Both the position numbers and the translations under genes were made by a program. From contig CAWKEY010000027.1 in the NCBI GenBank assembly GCA_963848675.1, forward strand, positions 62,001-126,000: 64,000 nucleotides of DNA, written 5' to 3'. This document shows, in pieces, positions 27,279-37,003 of the stretch (the first letter of the stretch is position 1; each line of letters starts with the position of its first letter). The stretch comes from CAWKEY01 sp963848675 (GTDB lineage Bacteria; Pseudomonadota; Gammaproteobacteria; Methylococcales; Methylomonadaceae). The notes below the pieces were generated by a model. The model made no database searches. It had not been told where the DNA came from and saw only the letters and a list, made by a program, of their open reading frames with translations.

Positions 27279-27892
27279 TGGTTTCTCCCTCTTTTCTGCT
27301 TACTTCCCTGGGCGGTCTCTGTCTCGCTTTCATTATAGGTTTTTACCGTTGCATTCATCAGCATGTCTCCGGCCGTGCCTTCGGGAGCCATATTGACATC
27401 ATGTACCGTGACAATTCTCGGTAACGAGGCTACGCCACTGATAAACAAACCCAGCTCTTCGTATTTGCCTATCACCTGAATATTGATCGGCAGTTCTGAG
27501 TAAAACTCTCTAGGAATGGCAGCGCCCGGTTTAAATAATCTAAATTCCAAACCACTGGCCAGACCGGTCTGAGAAATATCAATCAGCAAATTGGCAACTT
27601 CCTCTTTCGTGGGCATCTGCTTGATCATTTCAGCCAGCGAGTCTTCAATTTGCGCCAATTGATCCCGGTAATCTTGTAGATTGACCGCTTTCTTGTGCTT
27701 GGTCTCAAATGAAAGCCTTAATGCCTTTTCCTGTTGTTCTTCACTTTCAAGTTCAGCCAACTGATCAAGCGTATCGTAATAGACGCTGCCCCCGGCGACC
27801 GCCGAACAGATAAGTAAAATGATAATGACTCTGACAGGCAGCGGCCATGTCCCGGCCGCATTTAAATCCCAATTAATTTCAGACAGATTCAT
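27275..27892 (-). CDS. pilO: type IV pilus assembly protein PilO
   Basis: A 205-residue bitopic inner-membrane protein. One transmembrane helix (WPLPVRVIIILLICSAVAGG, about residues 17-36), then a coiled coil, then a ferredoxin-like periplasmic domain containing FYSELPINIQVIGKYEELG. It pairs with PilN. The pilN stop and pilO start share one base. The Gly/Arg/Lys-rich end KQKRGRNQ is non-conserved. Confidence 0.93.
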   Translation of the reverse strand: MNLSEINWDLNAAGTWPLPVRVIIILLICSAVAGGSVYYDTLDQLAELESEEQQEKALRLSFETKHKKAVNLQDYRDQLAQIEDSLAEMIKQMPTKEEVANLLIDISQTGLASGLEFRLFKPGAAIPREFYSELPINIQVIGKYEELGLFISGVASLPRIVTVHDVNMAPEGTAGDMLMNATVKTYNESETETAQGSKQKRGRNQ

Positions 27893-28464
27893 CAGTTACC
27901 TCCATTACCAGCTTCTGGCTGTTGTTTGCCTTGCCTTGCATATAATATGAAATCACTTAACTGCTCTGAATTGTTCTTGCCAGGTGATTGAATGACATCC
28001 AGCCTGGATGCCTTCAACCAGGATGAGGCGTCAATGGCACGCATGAACGCGGAGACCCGTGCGTTGGCCTGGGACTTGCCATTAAAGGTAAGCGCAGCGC
28101 CAACTTGAGTGAATTTTGTCAGGAACACGCCTTCAGGGGTAACTCTGGGAATTTCATCAAATAAATGTACGATTTCCGGCCGGCTTTCCTGCAATTTTTG
28201 AATCAGGTCTATTTTGGCCAGCAATTTGGATTTTTTTGCTTCAATTTCATTAATTTCTATAATTTTCTTGTCCAGCAACACGATTTCATCTTGCAAAAGT
28301 TTGTTTCTTTGTTTCTGATAGTCTTTCAGTCCTTCTATGTAAAGATGAACCAATCCAATAATTAGAATGGTGACCAAAACCGACAACCCTATGGTCATAA
28401 AAAAATCCTGTTTCTTTTGCTGACGCAGTTCCTCGCGCCAGGGGAGTAAATTGATTTTTGCCAT
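27892..28464 (-). CDS. pilN: type IV pilus assembly protein PilN
   Basis: A 190-residue bitopic inner-membrane protein. The cytoplasmic N-terminus MAKINLLPWREELRQQKK contains the conserved INLLPWR motif that docks into PilM. A transmembrane segment (about residues 22-43) is followed by a coiled coil and a periplasmic domain. It shares single-base overlaps with pilM and pilO, showing an operon. Confidence 0.95.
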   Translation of the reverse strand: MAKINLLPWREELRQQKKQDFFMTIGLSVLVTILIIGLVHLYIEGLKDYQKQRNKLLQDEIVLLDKKIIEINEIEAKKSKLLAKIDLIQKLQESRPEIVHLFDEIPRVTPEGVFLTKFTQVGAALTFNGKSQANARVSAFMRAIDASSWLKASRLDVIQSPGKNNSEQLSDFILYARQGKQQPEAGNGGN

Positions 28465-29525
28465 TAGTCAAAACTCCTCAATGCCAGGCCGCAAGCAATC
28501 ATCATTGCCGGAGCGTCATTACTCAGGGTTTGGGGTTTTACTCTACTGGAAAGAGCCATGTTGATGAACGGATTGGCCACATAGGCGGGCACGCCCAAGC
28601 TTTGTTCCGCCAGTTTTGCTATGCCTGGTATCGATGCACATCCGCCAGCCAGAATAAGGCTGTCTATGCCTCTGTTAGCACTCGATGATACAAAAAACTG
28701 TAGCGACCGCGCTATTTGCTGCACCATGGCTCTTTTGAAAGGATCCAGAACATCCGCCGTATAATTGTCGGGCAAGCCACCGAGTCTTTTTGCCAGACCG
28801 GCTTCTTCATAGGAAAGCCCATAGCGCCGCTGAATTTCTTCGGTCAGCTGTTTGCCGCCGAACCCTTGCTCTCTTGTGTAAACAGTGCGGCTATCATGCA
28901 GTACATTCAGGGTTGCCATCGTTGCACCAATATCCGCAATAGCCACGGTTTGCCCTTCTATGGAGTCGGGCAACTGGTCGGCAAGCAATGCGAAGGCATT
29001 TTCCATGGCAAATGCTTCAACATCGACAACTAGTGGCTTTAATCCGGCTTTTGTTAGCGCCTGAACGCGGTCTTCAACATTTTCTCTTCGCGACGCCGCC
29101 AGCAGTACATTCACCATTTCCGGGTTGTTTTCGTTTTCGCCCTGCACTTCAAAATCGAAATTTACCTCGTCCAACGAATAAGGCACATATTGATCGGCCT
29201 CAACCATAATCTGCTCTTCCATCTCATCACCAACGAGTGCAGCCGGCATTGTGATGATCTTGGTCATCACTGCGGATCCCGCTACTGCTACCGAGGCCTG
29301 CCTGAGCTTGGTTCCCGATTGTTTAACCGCCAGTTTGATCGCATCCGCAATGATATCGACATTAGCGATATTTTTATCAATCACGGCATCTTGCGGTAAA
29401 GGCGCCACTGCGTAGCTTTCAACCCGATAACGAGCACCGGCTTTACTTAATTCCAGTAACTTGACCGCCGCTGTACTGATGTCAATACCGAGGACAGCTT
29501 TCTGTTTCTGATTAAACCAGCTCAT
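28464..29525 (-). CDS. pilM: type IV pilus actin-like ATPase PilM
   Basis: A 353-residue cytoplasmic actin/FtsA-fold protein that binds nucleotide and the PilN N-terminus. The phosphate-1 loop is VLGIDISTAAVKLLELS near the N-terminus. ADIGATMATLNVLHD near residue 200 and LILAGGCASIPGI near 290 complete the actin-like nucleotide site. It is the first gene of pilMNOPQ on the minus strand. In several gammaproteobacteria ponA lies divergently upstream; it is absent here. Confidence 0.95.
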   Translation of the reverse strand: MSWFNQKQKAVLGIDISTAAVKLLELSKAGARYRVESYAVAPLPQDAVIDKNIANVDIIADAIKLAVKQSGTKLRQASVAVAGSAVMTKIITMPAALVGDEMEEQIMVEADQYVPYSLDEVNFDFEVQGENENNPEMVNVLLAASRRENVEDRVQALTKAGLKPLVVDVEAFAMENAFALLADQLPDSIEGQTVAIADIGATMATLNVLHDSRTVYTREQGFGGKQLTEEIQRRYGLSYEEAGLAKRLGGLPDNYTADVLDPFKRAMVQQIARSLQFFVSSSANRGIDSLILAGGCASIPGIAKLAEQSLGVPAYVANPFINMALSSRVKPQTLSNDAPAMMIACGLALRSFD

Positions 29526-30698
29526 GACATACCCTTATAAAACCCGATGTAATGTTATGCATAAATAGAAATGCTCGCCCGCCATATATAATCAGCACTA
29601 AGAAAAATTTAAAAAAAGTATAGTAGCCTTTTTTATTTTGATGCTAAAAATGTACAATTTATTTGCATTACTTTAGGCTTTAAACCATCCCAAGCAGAGC
29701 GTAGGGCTTTGGTCACCACACAGCACAGAAGGTTATGTAAAAGGGCTTATTTTTGGCGCTACCAACCTCGGACTTTGTATCCTGATAGGTGGCCATTTTC
29801 TGCACACACAACTATCGAACATCCACGTGAAATCAAAACGGTGCATCAGGTTTAGTAAATATCAGGCACCATTAAGCACATTTGCCTATTGACCGGATAA
29901 TGACGACAGCACTTACCAGCTTGGGCCCGGAAGTGCATGGGGTTCAAGACACATTACGAGATGTTTCGCGAACTATCAGACACGGATGCTGAAAAACTGG
30001 CGGGGTTAGCACTTATTACTCGAATTCACATCTCAATACAGTCTATTGAGATGTGATGTAACGGCGCATGTCTATACGTGAAAAAGTTTTGGTCAGGCAG
30101 GATGTTACTGGATAAACGGGGAAAAGCATTGCCGCAAAGACCTTAGCCGAATTTGATAACTGCAAATCTTTGGGATGTTTGAAACACTGGGGGCGTGAGT
30201 GCGCTGTCTTTGTGAATGGAATTTATACGGGGCGCTTTCAGAATCAACGGAGCATCTTTTGAGGCACCTGGTGGCATTGTCAAAGCCTTTAGGAACCTGG
30301 CTAAATGCATGGCCTGGCGCCAGGCGGCAGAACAAAGGGCATCTAGGGTTTCTCAGGCTTGACTTCTCCACGCCCTAACTGATTGTCGCGCGTACTGAGA
30401 CGCGGCTAAAATCATTGACAATGTTGCTAAGGAAACCTGACCGGAGTGCAGTTTTAGCAAAGGGCAACAGTTTGTTATACGGCGTTTCTGAGAGTCAAAA
30501 CATCAGAAATGAGCCCCGGGGCTAAAAAACAACCCCAGTGCTTGCGCGGTACGCCGTAACCATCGGCGAACGTTTCCAACTGAAACCTCAGTCTTTTAAG
30601 CTTGTTTTTCTTATGCTTGATAGCTTATTTTTTAACGCGACCGGCTTTTTTTCAAACGCCGCTCACGCGATTCGCCCAACAAAATATCTGTAAAAAGC
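29526..30698. other. 1.17-kb interval without a recognisable gene
   Basis: Between pilM and rpmE. No frame on either strand shows a family I know. Short open stretches exist, such as 29937-30054 (+, 39 codons, starting MGFKTHYEMF) and a minus-strand 88-codon frame at 30105-30371 rich in Cys/Arg/Ser that looks like chance. A perfect hairpin lies at 30026-30056 and a 12-bp palindrome agccccggggct near 30512. It may be the decayed remains of genes lost from this place. Confidence 0.4.
30026..30056. other. perfect 13-bp hairpin in the pilM-rpmE gap
   Basis: tcacatctcaata and tattgagatgtga are exact complements around the 5-base loop cagtc. There is no T tract, so it is not a standard terminator; it may be a protein site, an RNA hairpin or the end of a decayed element. 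Confidence 0.5.
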
Positions 30699-30899
30699 TT
30701 ATTTTCCGTATTTTTTACGGAATTTATCAACACGGCCTGCCGTATCAACAACCCGCTGCTTACCAGTATAAAATGGATGGCATGAAGAGCATACTTCCAC
30801 TTGTAAATCACCGCCCAATACAGAACCGGTCACAAATGAATTACCACAGCCACAACTAACAGTAATTTGTTTATAATTAGGATGAATTTCTGGTTTCAT
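30699..30899 (-). CDS. rpmE: 50S ribosomal protein L31
   Basis: A 66-residue zinc-type L31 of the large ribosomal subunit. ATG 30899 gives [20 protein letters not shown]; six more codons upstream are open but non-conserved. Zinc cysteines are in SCGCGNSF and [13 protein letters not shown], so this is the C+ form rather than the zinc-free paralogue. It is divergent from xthA. Confidence 0.96.
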   Translation of the reverse strand: MKPEIHPNYKQITVSCGCGNSFVTGSVLGGDLQVEVCSSCHPFYTGKQRVVDTAGRVDKFRKKYGK

Positions 30900-30998
30900 A
30901 ACACTCACATTCCCCACAAACGGGCTACTTACTTATTGAAGAACCACATATAATACGTTCTCTCGACAAAATTCGCAACCATCATTTATACGCCAGTC

Positions 30999-31772
30999 AT
31001 GCGCATCATTACACTCAATGCTAATGGCATCCGCTCCGCAGAACGCAAGGGTTTCTTTACCTGGCTGCAACAGCAAAATGCAGACATCATCTGCGTACAA
31101 GAAACCAAGGCGCAAATCCATCAGCTTGCATCTGACTCTTTTTGTCCTGCTGGGTACCATTGTTTTTATCACGATGCCGAGAAAAAAGGCTATAGCGGCG
31201 TCGCCCTTTACAGCCGAAAACAACCAACCGCAGTCATCAGCGGCTTAGGTTGGCCCGATATTGATGCCGAGGGCCGGTTTATCGAAGCTCAATTTAATAA
31301 CTTGAGCGTCATTTCGCTTTATTTGCCCTCAGGCTCTTCCAGCGAAGACAGGCAAGCCATCAAGTTCAGTTTCATGGAGCGCTTCATGCCTTATTTGCTG
31401 GCATGGGCACTAAACGGCCGCGATTATATTATCTGCGGTGACTGGAATATTGCTCACAAAACCATAGATCTAAAAAACTGGCGGGGAAACCAAAAAAACC
31501 CGGGATTCTTGCCAGAAGAAAGAGCATGGCTGGATCAGCTATTTGCAAATGATCACTGGCTGGACGCCTTCAGAGTGATTAACCAGGAAGCCGAGCAATA
31601 CACTTGGTGGTCAAACCGGGGGCAAGCCTGGACAAAAAATGTAGGCTGGCGTATTGATTACCAAATCATCAATTCAGCACTTAAAGACAAGGTATGTGCA
31701 ACTCATATTTATAAGAACGAACGTTTTTCCGACCACGCCCCGCTCATAATGGATTACGACTATACGCTATAG
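30999..31772 (+). CDS. xthA: exodeoxyribonuclease III
   Basis: A 257-residue AP endonuclease and 3'-5' exonuclease of the EEP (endonuclease/exonuclease/phosphatase) fold used in base excision repair. Motifs in order are LNANGIRSAERKGFF at the N-terminus, VQETKAQ near residue 35 (catalytic Glu), CGDWNIAHKTID near 148 (Asp/Asn), WWSNRGQAW and VGWRIDYQII near 205-225, and RFSDHAPLIMDYD at the end (Asp-His pair). The 3' end overlaps the convergent AmpG gene by 29 bases. Confidence 0.94.
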   Translation: MRIITLNANGIRSAERKGFFTWLQQQNADIICVQETKAQIHQLASDSFCPAGYHCFYHDAEKKGYSGVALYSRKQPTAVISGLGWPDIDAEGRFIEAQFNNLSVISLYLPSGSSSEDRQAIKFSFMERFMPYLLAWALNGRDYIICGDWNIAHKTIDLKNWRGNQKNPGFLPEERAWLDQLFANDHWLDAFRVINQEAEQYTWWSNRGQAWTKNVGWRIDYQIINSALKDKVCATHIYKNERFSDHAPLIMDYDYTL

Positions 31773-33087
31773 CCCGTTTTTGCCGACTCGTTAAGAGCAA
31801 CACCAAACCGATTGCCGGCAAACCCACTGTTGCTGCATAAATAAAAAACACATAATAGCCATAACTATCGACAACCACACCGGAAAAACCACCCAGCAAC
31901 TGTGCCGGCAAAGTCATCAATGAGCTGAACAACGCATATTGCGTGGCGGTATAAGCCTTGCTGGTCATACTGGACAGGTAAGCAATAAATACCGAAGTAG
32001 CAATACCTCCACTTAAATTATCCGCACTGATAACCCCCGCCAACATCAGCAAATTGGGCTTGCTCACCGCCAATACCGCAAACAGCAGGTTCGTAGAAGC
32101 GACCAGCACCGCACCCAAAAGCAAAGCGCGCATAATGCCGAGCCTGACCACCAGGACACCACCCACAGCCGCTCCGGCAATCGTCATAAAAAAGCCAAAA
32201 ATTTTGCTGATTTCAGCGATCTCTTTTTTACTAAAACCCAAATCAAGATAGAACGGATTGGCCATCACTCCCATGGTGATGTCGCTCATTTTATAGAGCG
32301 CAATCAGCAGCAGAATTATTATCCCGAGCTTACCATTACGATGAAAAAATTCCACGAAAGGGCTCAACACGGCATCGGATAATCTGCTCAGAAAACGCTG
32401 CCAGCCATTGCTTGGCCCGGCGGATCCCAAGCCCTGCTCAGGCACTTCCTTCGCCATCGCCAATTTGTGCTCCGGCTCATTAAGACACAGCGTCGTCATC
32501 AGGCCCACCGCCATAGCCGCTGCCATCGCCAAATAAGCCATGTGCCAACTGAAGTAATCGGCAATATAAAAAGCGCCTGCGCCCGTTACCAGCAACGCAA
32601 TGCGGTAACCCAGTACATACGTCGCCGCCATCGCACCTTGATATTCAGGTTCAACCGACTCAATACGGAAGGCATCAATTACCACGTCCTGCGTAGCCGA
32701 ACAAAACGCCACCCACACCGCAAAAAGAGCAATCTGCTGCAATTGAGTCTGCGAATCCGACAACGCCATGCCAATCAAGCCCACCATTATCCCAAGCTGG
32801 GCAAGCAACATCCAGCTTCGCCTTTTACCTAAAATTTGCGTTAAGAGCGGCAACGGCAACCTGTCCACCACGGGCGCCCAAAAAACTTTGATCGAATAAA
32901 CGACGCCGACCCAACTGAAAAAGCCGATCACTGAACGGGCTACGCCGTCATCCCTCAACCAGGCGGATAGCGTCGAAAAAACCAGCAAGAAAGGAAGCCC
33001 TGCCGAAAATCCAAGAAAAATCATGCTCAGCACACGCGGCTGCGCATAAATTGAAAAAGCCTGACGCCAACTTTTTTCAGTAGCCAC
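31744..33087 (-). CDS. ampG: AmpG-family muropeptide permease (MFS)
   Basis: A 12-segment major facilitator with the AmpG block SMIFLGFSAGLPFLLVFSTL near the N-terminus, VVYSIKVFWAPVVDRLPLP and ATQDVVIDAFRIE near residue 130, typical of importers of anhydromuropeptides for cell-wall recycling. The frame is open back to 33162, but GTG 33087 (VATEKSWRQAFSIYAQPRVL) fits the usual N-terminus better. The C-terminus ends in a basic tail. Specific substrate by family only. Confidence 0.85.
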   Translation of the reverse strand: MATEKSWRQAFSIYAQPRVLSMIFLGFSAGLPFLLVFSTLSAWLRDDGVARSVIGFFSWVGVVYSIKVFWAPVVDRLPLPLLTQILGKRRSWMLLAQLGIMVGLIGMALSDSQTQLQQIALFAVWVAFCSATQDVVIDAFRIESVEPEYQGAMAATYVLGYRIALLVTGAGAFYIADYFSWHMAYLAMAAAMAVGLMTTLCLNEPEHKLAMAKEVPEQGLGSAGPSNGWQRFLSRLSDAVLSPFVEFFHRNGKLGIIILLLIALYKMSDITMGVMANPFYLDLGFSKKEIAEISKIFGFFMTIAGAAVGGVLVVRLGIMRALLLGAVLVASTNLLFAVLAVSKPNLLMLAGVISADNLSGGIATSVFIAYLSSMTSKAYTATQYALFSSLMTLPAQLLGGFSGVVVDSYGYYVFFIYAATVGLPAIGLVLLLTSRQKRAIAYSRNPL

Positions 33088-33186
33088 AGAGCTTACCAGG
33101 CAAACCCTGGCACACAGATGCACAAACCATATCGACACTGCACAGTGCTGAGCGCCGGACAAAAAGCCCGGCGCTCATCCAAGTGA

Positions 33187-34545
33187 TCAACCATTAATCA
33201 GATAATGCGTAAAAATACTCGCCACATAGCCCGCCGCAATCGCAGGAGTCCATTTCAAATGACTGAAAAACGTATATTTGTGATCGGACTGCCCCATTAA
33301 AGCCACGCCCGCCGCTGAACCGACTGATAACATAGAGCCACCAACGCCAGCAGTTAAAGTGACCAATAACCACTGATACAAATCCATGTCCAGATTCATG
33401 TTCAATACCGCAAACATCACCGGAATGTTGTCCACAATGGCCGAAATAACACCCACCAAAATATTCGCAGTGGTCGCCCCCAGGCCATCGTACATAGCAC
33501 CCGACAGCAATTCAAGATAACCGATGTAACCCAAACCACCGACCGCAAACACCACGCCAAAGAAAAACAGCAAGGTATCCCATTCGGCATGACGAACCTT
33601 GTTGAAAATATCAAATCCATTATCTCCTTCAATACTATAGTGCCGGTCTAAATGGTAGCCAAAAATCATCAACACAGACAAACCCACCATCATGCCCATA
33701 AAGGGAGGCAAATGCAGAACCTGTTTAAAACTGACCGCCGTTACGATGGTCAGCAGGAACATCACACAAATCTGAATAGCGCCCGGCTTTAACTGCACGG
33801 CTTCTTCGCTAGACGCTTCAGGCTGCTCGTCCGGCACGGCAAAGTACATAACCGCTGCCGGGATTGCATAATTGACTACTGAAGGAATAAACAATTTGAA
33901 GAAGTCGAAAAACTCTGCGTATTCAGCCTGCCAGACCATCAGCGTGGTGATATCGCCAAAAGGACAGAACGCGCCACCGGCGTTGGCCGCCACCACCAGG
34001 TTTACAAAACCGATGCTGACAAATTTTGGGTTATTCGCACCGACCGCCATCACCACGGCACCGACCAATAAAGCGGCAGTCAGGTTGTCGGCTACGGCCG
34101 ACAAGAAAAACGTAATCACGCCGGTAATAATGAACAATTTGCGGTAACCAAACTGCCTTCTAACCAGCCAGGAACGCAAGGCTTCGAATACATTCCGCTC
34201 AGCCATGGCGTTGATATAGGTCATCGCCACCAGCAAAAACAGCATCAACTCGGCATATTCCTTCAGGTTGTATTCGAAAGCCTCGTGCATGGCTTCGGTT
34301 GACACGCCCGCTTGAGACGCTAAAACCGCCGCATGCGCCCAAATGATGCCTGCCGCCAAAATAACCGGCTTGGATTTACGCAGGTGCGTAAATTCTTCGG
34401 TCATGACAAAGCCATAGGCGATGATAAAAATCAGAACCGTATAAATACCACGCTCTGTTCCGGTCAGACCGAGACTCTCAAAACCTCCGGCCATTGCCAT
34501 TTCCGGCAACAACAATATCGATAACAAGACAACTAAAAATCGCAC
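33187..34545 (-). CDS. nhaD: NhaD-type sodium:proton antiporter
   Basis: A 452-residue inner-membrane protein of the arsenite permease/ion-transporter superfamily with about 12 hydrophobic segments. AVADNLTAALLVGAVVMAVG near residue 150 and AANAGGAFCPFGDITTLMVW near 190 are NhaD signatures, and SAIVDNIPVMFAVLNMNLD near 365 is the repeat counterpart. A signal-like N-terminus (MRFLVVLLSILLLPEMAMA) precedes the first helix. It probably exports Na+ or Li+ in exchange for protons. Confidence 0.92.
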   Translation of the reverse strand: MRFLVVLLSILLLPEMAMAGGFESLGLTGTERGIYTVLIFIIAYGFVMTEEFTHLRKSKPVILAAGIIWAHAAVLASQAGVSTEAMHEAFEYNLKEYAELMLFLLVAMTYINAMAERNVFEALRSWLVRRQFGYRKLFIITGVITFFLSAVADNLTAALLVGAVVMAVGANNPKFVSIGFVNLVVAANAGGAFCPFGDITTLMVWQAEYAEFFDFFKLFIPSVVNYAIPAAVMYFAVPDEQPEASSEEAVQLKPGAIQICVMFLLTIVTAVSFKQVLHLPPFMGMMVGLSVLMIFGYHLDRHYSIEGDNGFDIFNKVRHAEWDTLLFFFGVVFAVGGLGYIGYLELLSGAMYDGLGATTANILVGVISAIVDNIPVMFAVLNMNLDMDLYQWLLVTLTAGVGGSMLSVGSAAGVALMGQSDHKYTFFSHLKWTPAIAAGYVASIFTHYLING

Positions 34546-34705
34546 CTAAATATCCCCCAAAATTTCTTTATAAAACAAATTGAACTTTTTTATTAACTTC
34601 AATCGCCAATGTTATCACCATACAATAAATTTTGTCATTTTATGGCTCCCAGTATATGATGAACAGCCATGATTTCTCGCTTGACAGGCACAAAATTCCA
34701 ACTTT

Positions 34706-36358
34706 ATGTACCAGTATAACGACACCGACCAAACCTTGATTGAAGAGCGCGTTGCCCAATTCAGGGGGCAAACCAAGCGATTTTTGAACGGCGAACTTTC
34801 TGAGGATCAATTTCGCGCCTTGCGGTTAATGAATGGTCTTTACATTCAAACGCACGCTCCCATGCTGCGAGTTGCGGTACCGTACGGTCTGCTTTCTTCC
34901 AAACAAGTGCGCATGCTGGCGCATATTGCCCGAAAGTACGACAAAAATTATTGCCACGTAACCACTCGGCAAAACATTCAGTACAACTGGCCGAAACTGG
35001 AAACCGTGCCCGATATTCTCGCCGACTTGGCCAGCGTACAAATGCATGCCATCCAGACCAGCGGCAATTGCATGAGAAACACCACATCCGATCACCTGGC
35101 CGGCGTCTGTGTTGACGAAATCGAAGACCCTCGTCCCTATTGCGAAATAATCCGCCAATGGACCATTCTGCATCCGGAATTTGCCTATTTACCCCGCAAA
35201 TTCAAGATTGCCGTAAGTGGTGCAACACATGACCGTGCCGCCACGCAAGTGCACGACATTGGTTTACATCTGGTCAAAAACGACCTCGGCGAAACCGGCT
35301 TTGAAGTGCTGGTTGGCGGCGGATTGGGCCGCACGCCCATCATAGGACAGGTTATTAGACCTTTTCTGGAAAAGAAGCATTTACTGTCTTATCTGGAAGC
35401 GATTGTACGGATTTACAATCTGTTTGGACGCCGCGATAACAAGTACAAGGCCCGCATTAAAATCCTGGTCAAAGAAACCGGCCTGGAAGCGTTCACTAAA
35501 CTGGTTGAGCAAGAATGGCAACTCATCAAAGCGGATCAGGAACTCAACCCTGATCGCATTGAAGCCATGAAAGCGCAGTTTGCTCCCCCTGCTTATGAGG
35601 TATCGGCTTCGAATGACAGCAGTCTCGATGATCGACTCCAGGATGATCCGAATTTTGCCACCTGGCTTAAACATAATACTGTCGACCATAAAGTAGCGGG
35701 GTATCGCGCTGTATTCCTGTCCTTAAAAGCACCGGCGTCGCCTCCAGGCGACATAACCGATGCGCAACTCGACGCCATTGCAGATTTGGCAGATATCTAT
35801 AGTTTCGGCGAAATCCGCACCACCCACCGGCAAAATCTGGTATTAGCCGATGTCAAACACAGCAATCTATACACGCTCTGGCAGAAACTGGACGCACTGC
35901 AACTGGCCACACCCAATATCGGCACCGTCACCGATATGATTTGCTGCCCGGGCCTGGATTTTTGCTCGCTCGCCAATGCCAGTTCTATCGGCATCGCCAA
36001 AGAGATCAACCAAACTCTTGATAACATGGATTATATCCACGACATCGGCGATCTGAAAATCAACATGTCCGGCTGCATGAACGGCTGCGCGCATCAAAGT
36101 GTCGGCCATATCGGCATTCTGGGCGTTGATAAAAAAGGCACCGAATGGTACCAGCTGACCTTGGGCGGCTCATCTGAAAACGAAGCGGCCATCGGCGAGC
36201 GGCTTGGCCCTTCCCTGGCGAAACATGATGTGACAAAAGCCATTACCACCATTCTCGATGTTTATGTACAGCAGCGCCTGGACCAAGAATCATTCCTGGA
36301 CATGGTAAAACGGGTAGGCACTACCCCATTCAAAGAGCACGTCTATGCAGATCATTAA
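34706..36358 (+). CDS. cysI: sulfite reductase hemoprotein (CysI-type nitrite/sulfite reductase)
   Basis: A 550-residue siroheme/[4Fe-4S] enzyme of sulfate assimilation. The N-terminal half-domain has SGNCMRNTTSDHLAGV near residue 120 and IAVSGATHDRAATQVHDIGL near 170. The cofactor cysteines appear as CCPGLDFCSLA near 415 and MSGCMNGCAHQSVGHIG near 455, the C-x5-C...C-x3-C pattern binding cluster and siroheme. The 14-base overlap with a DUF934 gene is a standing association in bacteria lacking a flavoprotein CysJ beside CysI. Sulfite rather than nitrite is inferred from that partner. Confidence 0.9.
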   Translation: MYQYNDTDQTLIEERVAQFRGQTKRFLNGELSEDQFRALRLMNGLYIQTHAPMLRVAVPYGLLSSKQVRMLAHIARKYDKNYCHVTTRQNIQYNWPKLETVPDILADLASVQMHAIQTSGNCMRNTTSDHLAGVCVDEIEDPRPYCEIIRQWTILHPEFAYLPRKFKIAVSGATHDRAATQVHDIGLHLVKNDLGETGFEVLVGGGLGRTPIIGQVIRPFLEKKHLLSYLEAIVRIYNLFGRRDNKYKARIKILVKETGLEAFTKLVEQEWQLIKADQELNPDRIEAMKAQFAPPAYEVSASNDSSLDDRLQDDPNFATWLKHNTVDHKVAGYRAVFLSLKAPASPPGDITDAQLDAIADLADIYSFGEIRTTHRQNLVLADVKHSNLYTLWQKLDALQLATPNIGTVTDMICCPGLDFCSLANASSIGIAKEINQTLDNMDYIHDIGDLKINMSGCMNGCAHQSVGHIGILGVDKKGTEWYQLTLGGSSENEAAIGERLGPSLAKHDVTKAITTILDVYVQQRLDQESFLDMVKRVGTTPFKEHVYADH

Positions 36359-36797
36359 AGACAAACAGATTATTAACGACACCTGGAGCTATGTTGAAGA
36401 CGATGCCGAACTCAAATCCGGCGACATCTGTGTTTCACTAGCCCGCTGGAAAAAAGACAAGCCAGTGTTGCTGAACCATGACGGTAAAGTGGGCGTAAGA
36501 CTTGCACCTGCCGACTCAGTGGCAGATATTGCCGGCGACCTCAAAGACATTCAACTCATAGAACTGCATTTTCCCTCTTTTGGTGATGGCCGCTGTTTTT
36601 CTCATGCCTGGCTGCTGCGTAGCCGCTATTATTACCAGGGGGAACTCAGGGCCAGCGGCCAATGCCTGCCTGATCAGGCATATTACTTATCGCGTGTGGG
36701 CGTCAACGCATTTAATTTTGCAAAAGCGGAAGATCTGCCCGTCGCGCTTTCCGCACTGAATGACTTCACTGTCAATTATCAACAATCCATTAATTAA
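36345..36797 (+). CDS. DUF934 family protein, partner of sulfite reductase
   Basis: A 150-residue protein that overlaps cysI by 14 bases. The block ELHFPSFGDGRCFSHAWLLR near residues 68-87 and GVNAFNFAKAED near 125 mark the DUF934 family. The family is regularly encoded after cysI and is taken to serve sulfite reductase, possibly in electron delivery, but its chemistry is unknown to me. It ends the two-gene unit. Confidence 0.9.
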   Translation: MQIIKDKQIINDTWSYVEDDAELKSGDICVSLARWKKDKPVLLNHDGKVGVRLAPADSVADIAGDLKDIQLIELHFPSFGDGRCFSHAWLLRSRYYYQGELRASGQCLPDQAYYLSRVGVNAFNFAKAEDLPVALSALNDFTVNYQQSIN

Positions 36798-36892
36798 TCT
36801 GCTGCAACAGGCAGATGGCTGGGTGCGCATGAGCTTGCTCTAAAATCTAAAGACTGCTTAGACTCAAGCTCTCAGCACCACAAAATCGGCGC

Positions 36893-36941
36893 ATAAAAAA
36901 ACCCAGCCGCAGCAAAAATCTGTGTTGCCGCGGCCGGGTTT
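36893..36941 (-). terminator. rho-independent terminator of the gpmI-envC-ctpA unit
   Basis: On the minus strand a 17-bp stem (two G-U pairs) formed by aaacccggccgcggcaa and ttgctgcggctgggttt is followed directly by a run of T. It lies about 60 bases past the ctpA stop. Confidence 0.85.
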
Positions 36942-37003
36942 GTTAACAAGGCATAGCTGTAATTTAATCAGCCAACGCTCATGTCCTGATGAGCACCCCG
37001 GCT

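Noticed and set aside
30026..30056. Rho-independent terminator
   Set aside because: The stem is perfect but no T run follows on either strand.
30105..30371. 88-residue minus-strand gene in the pilM-rpmE gap
   Set aside because: Rich in Cys, Arg and Ser with no motif and no ribosome site; likely chance.
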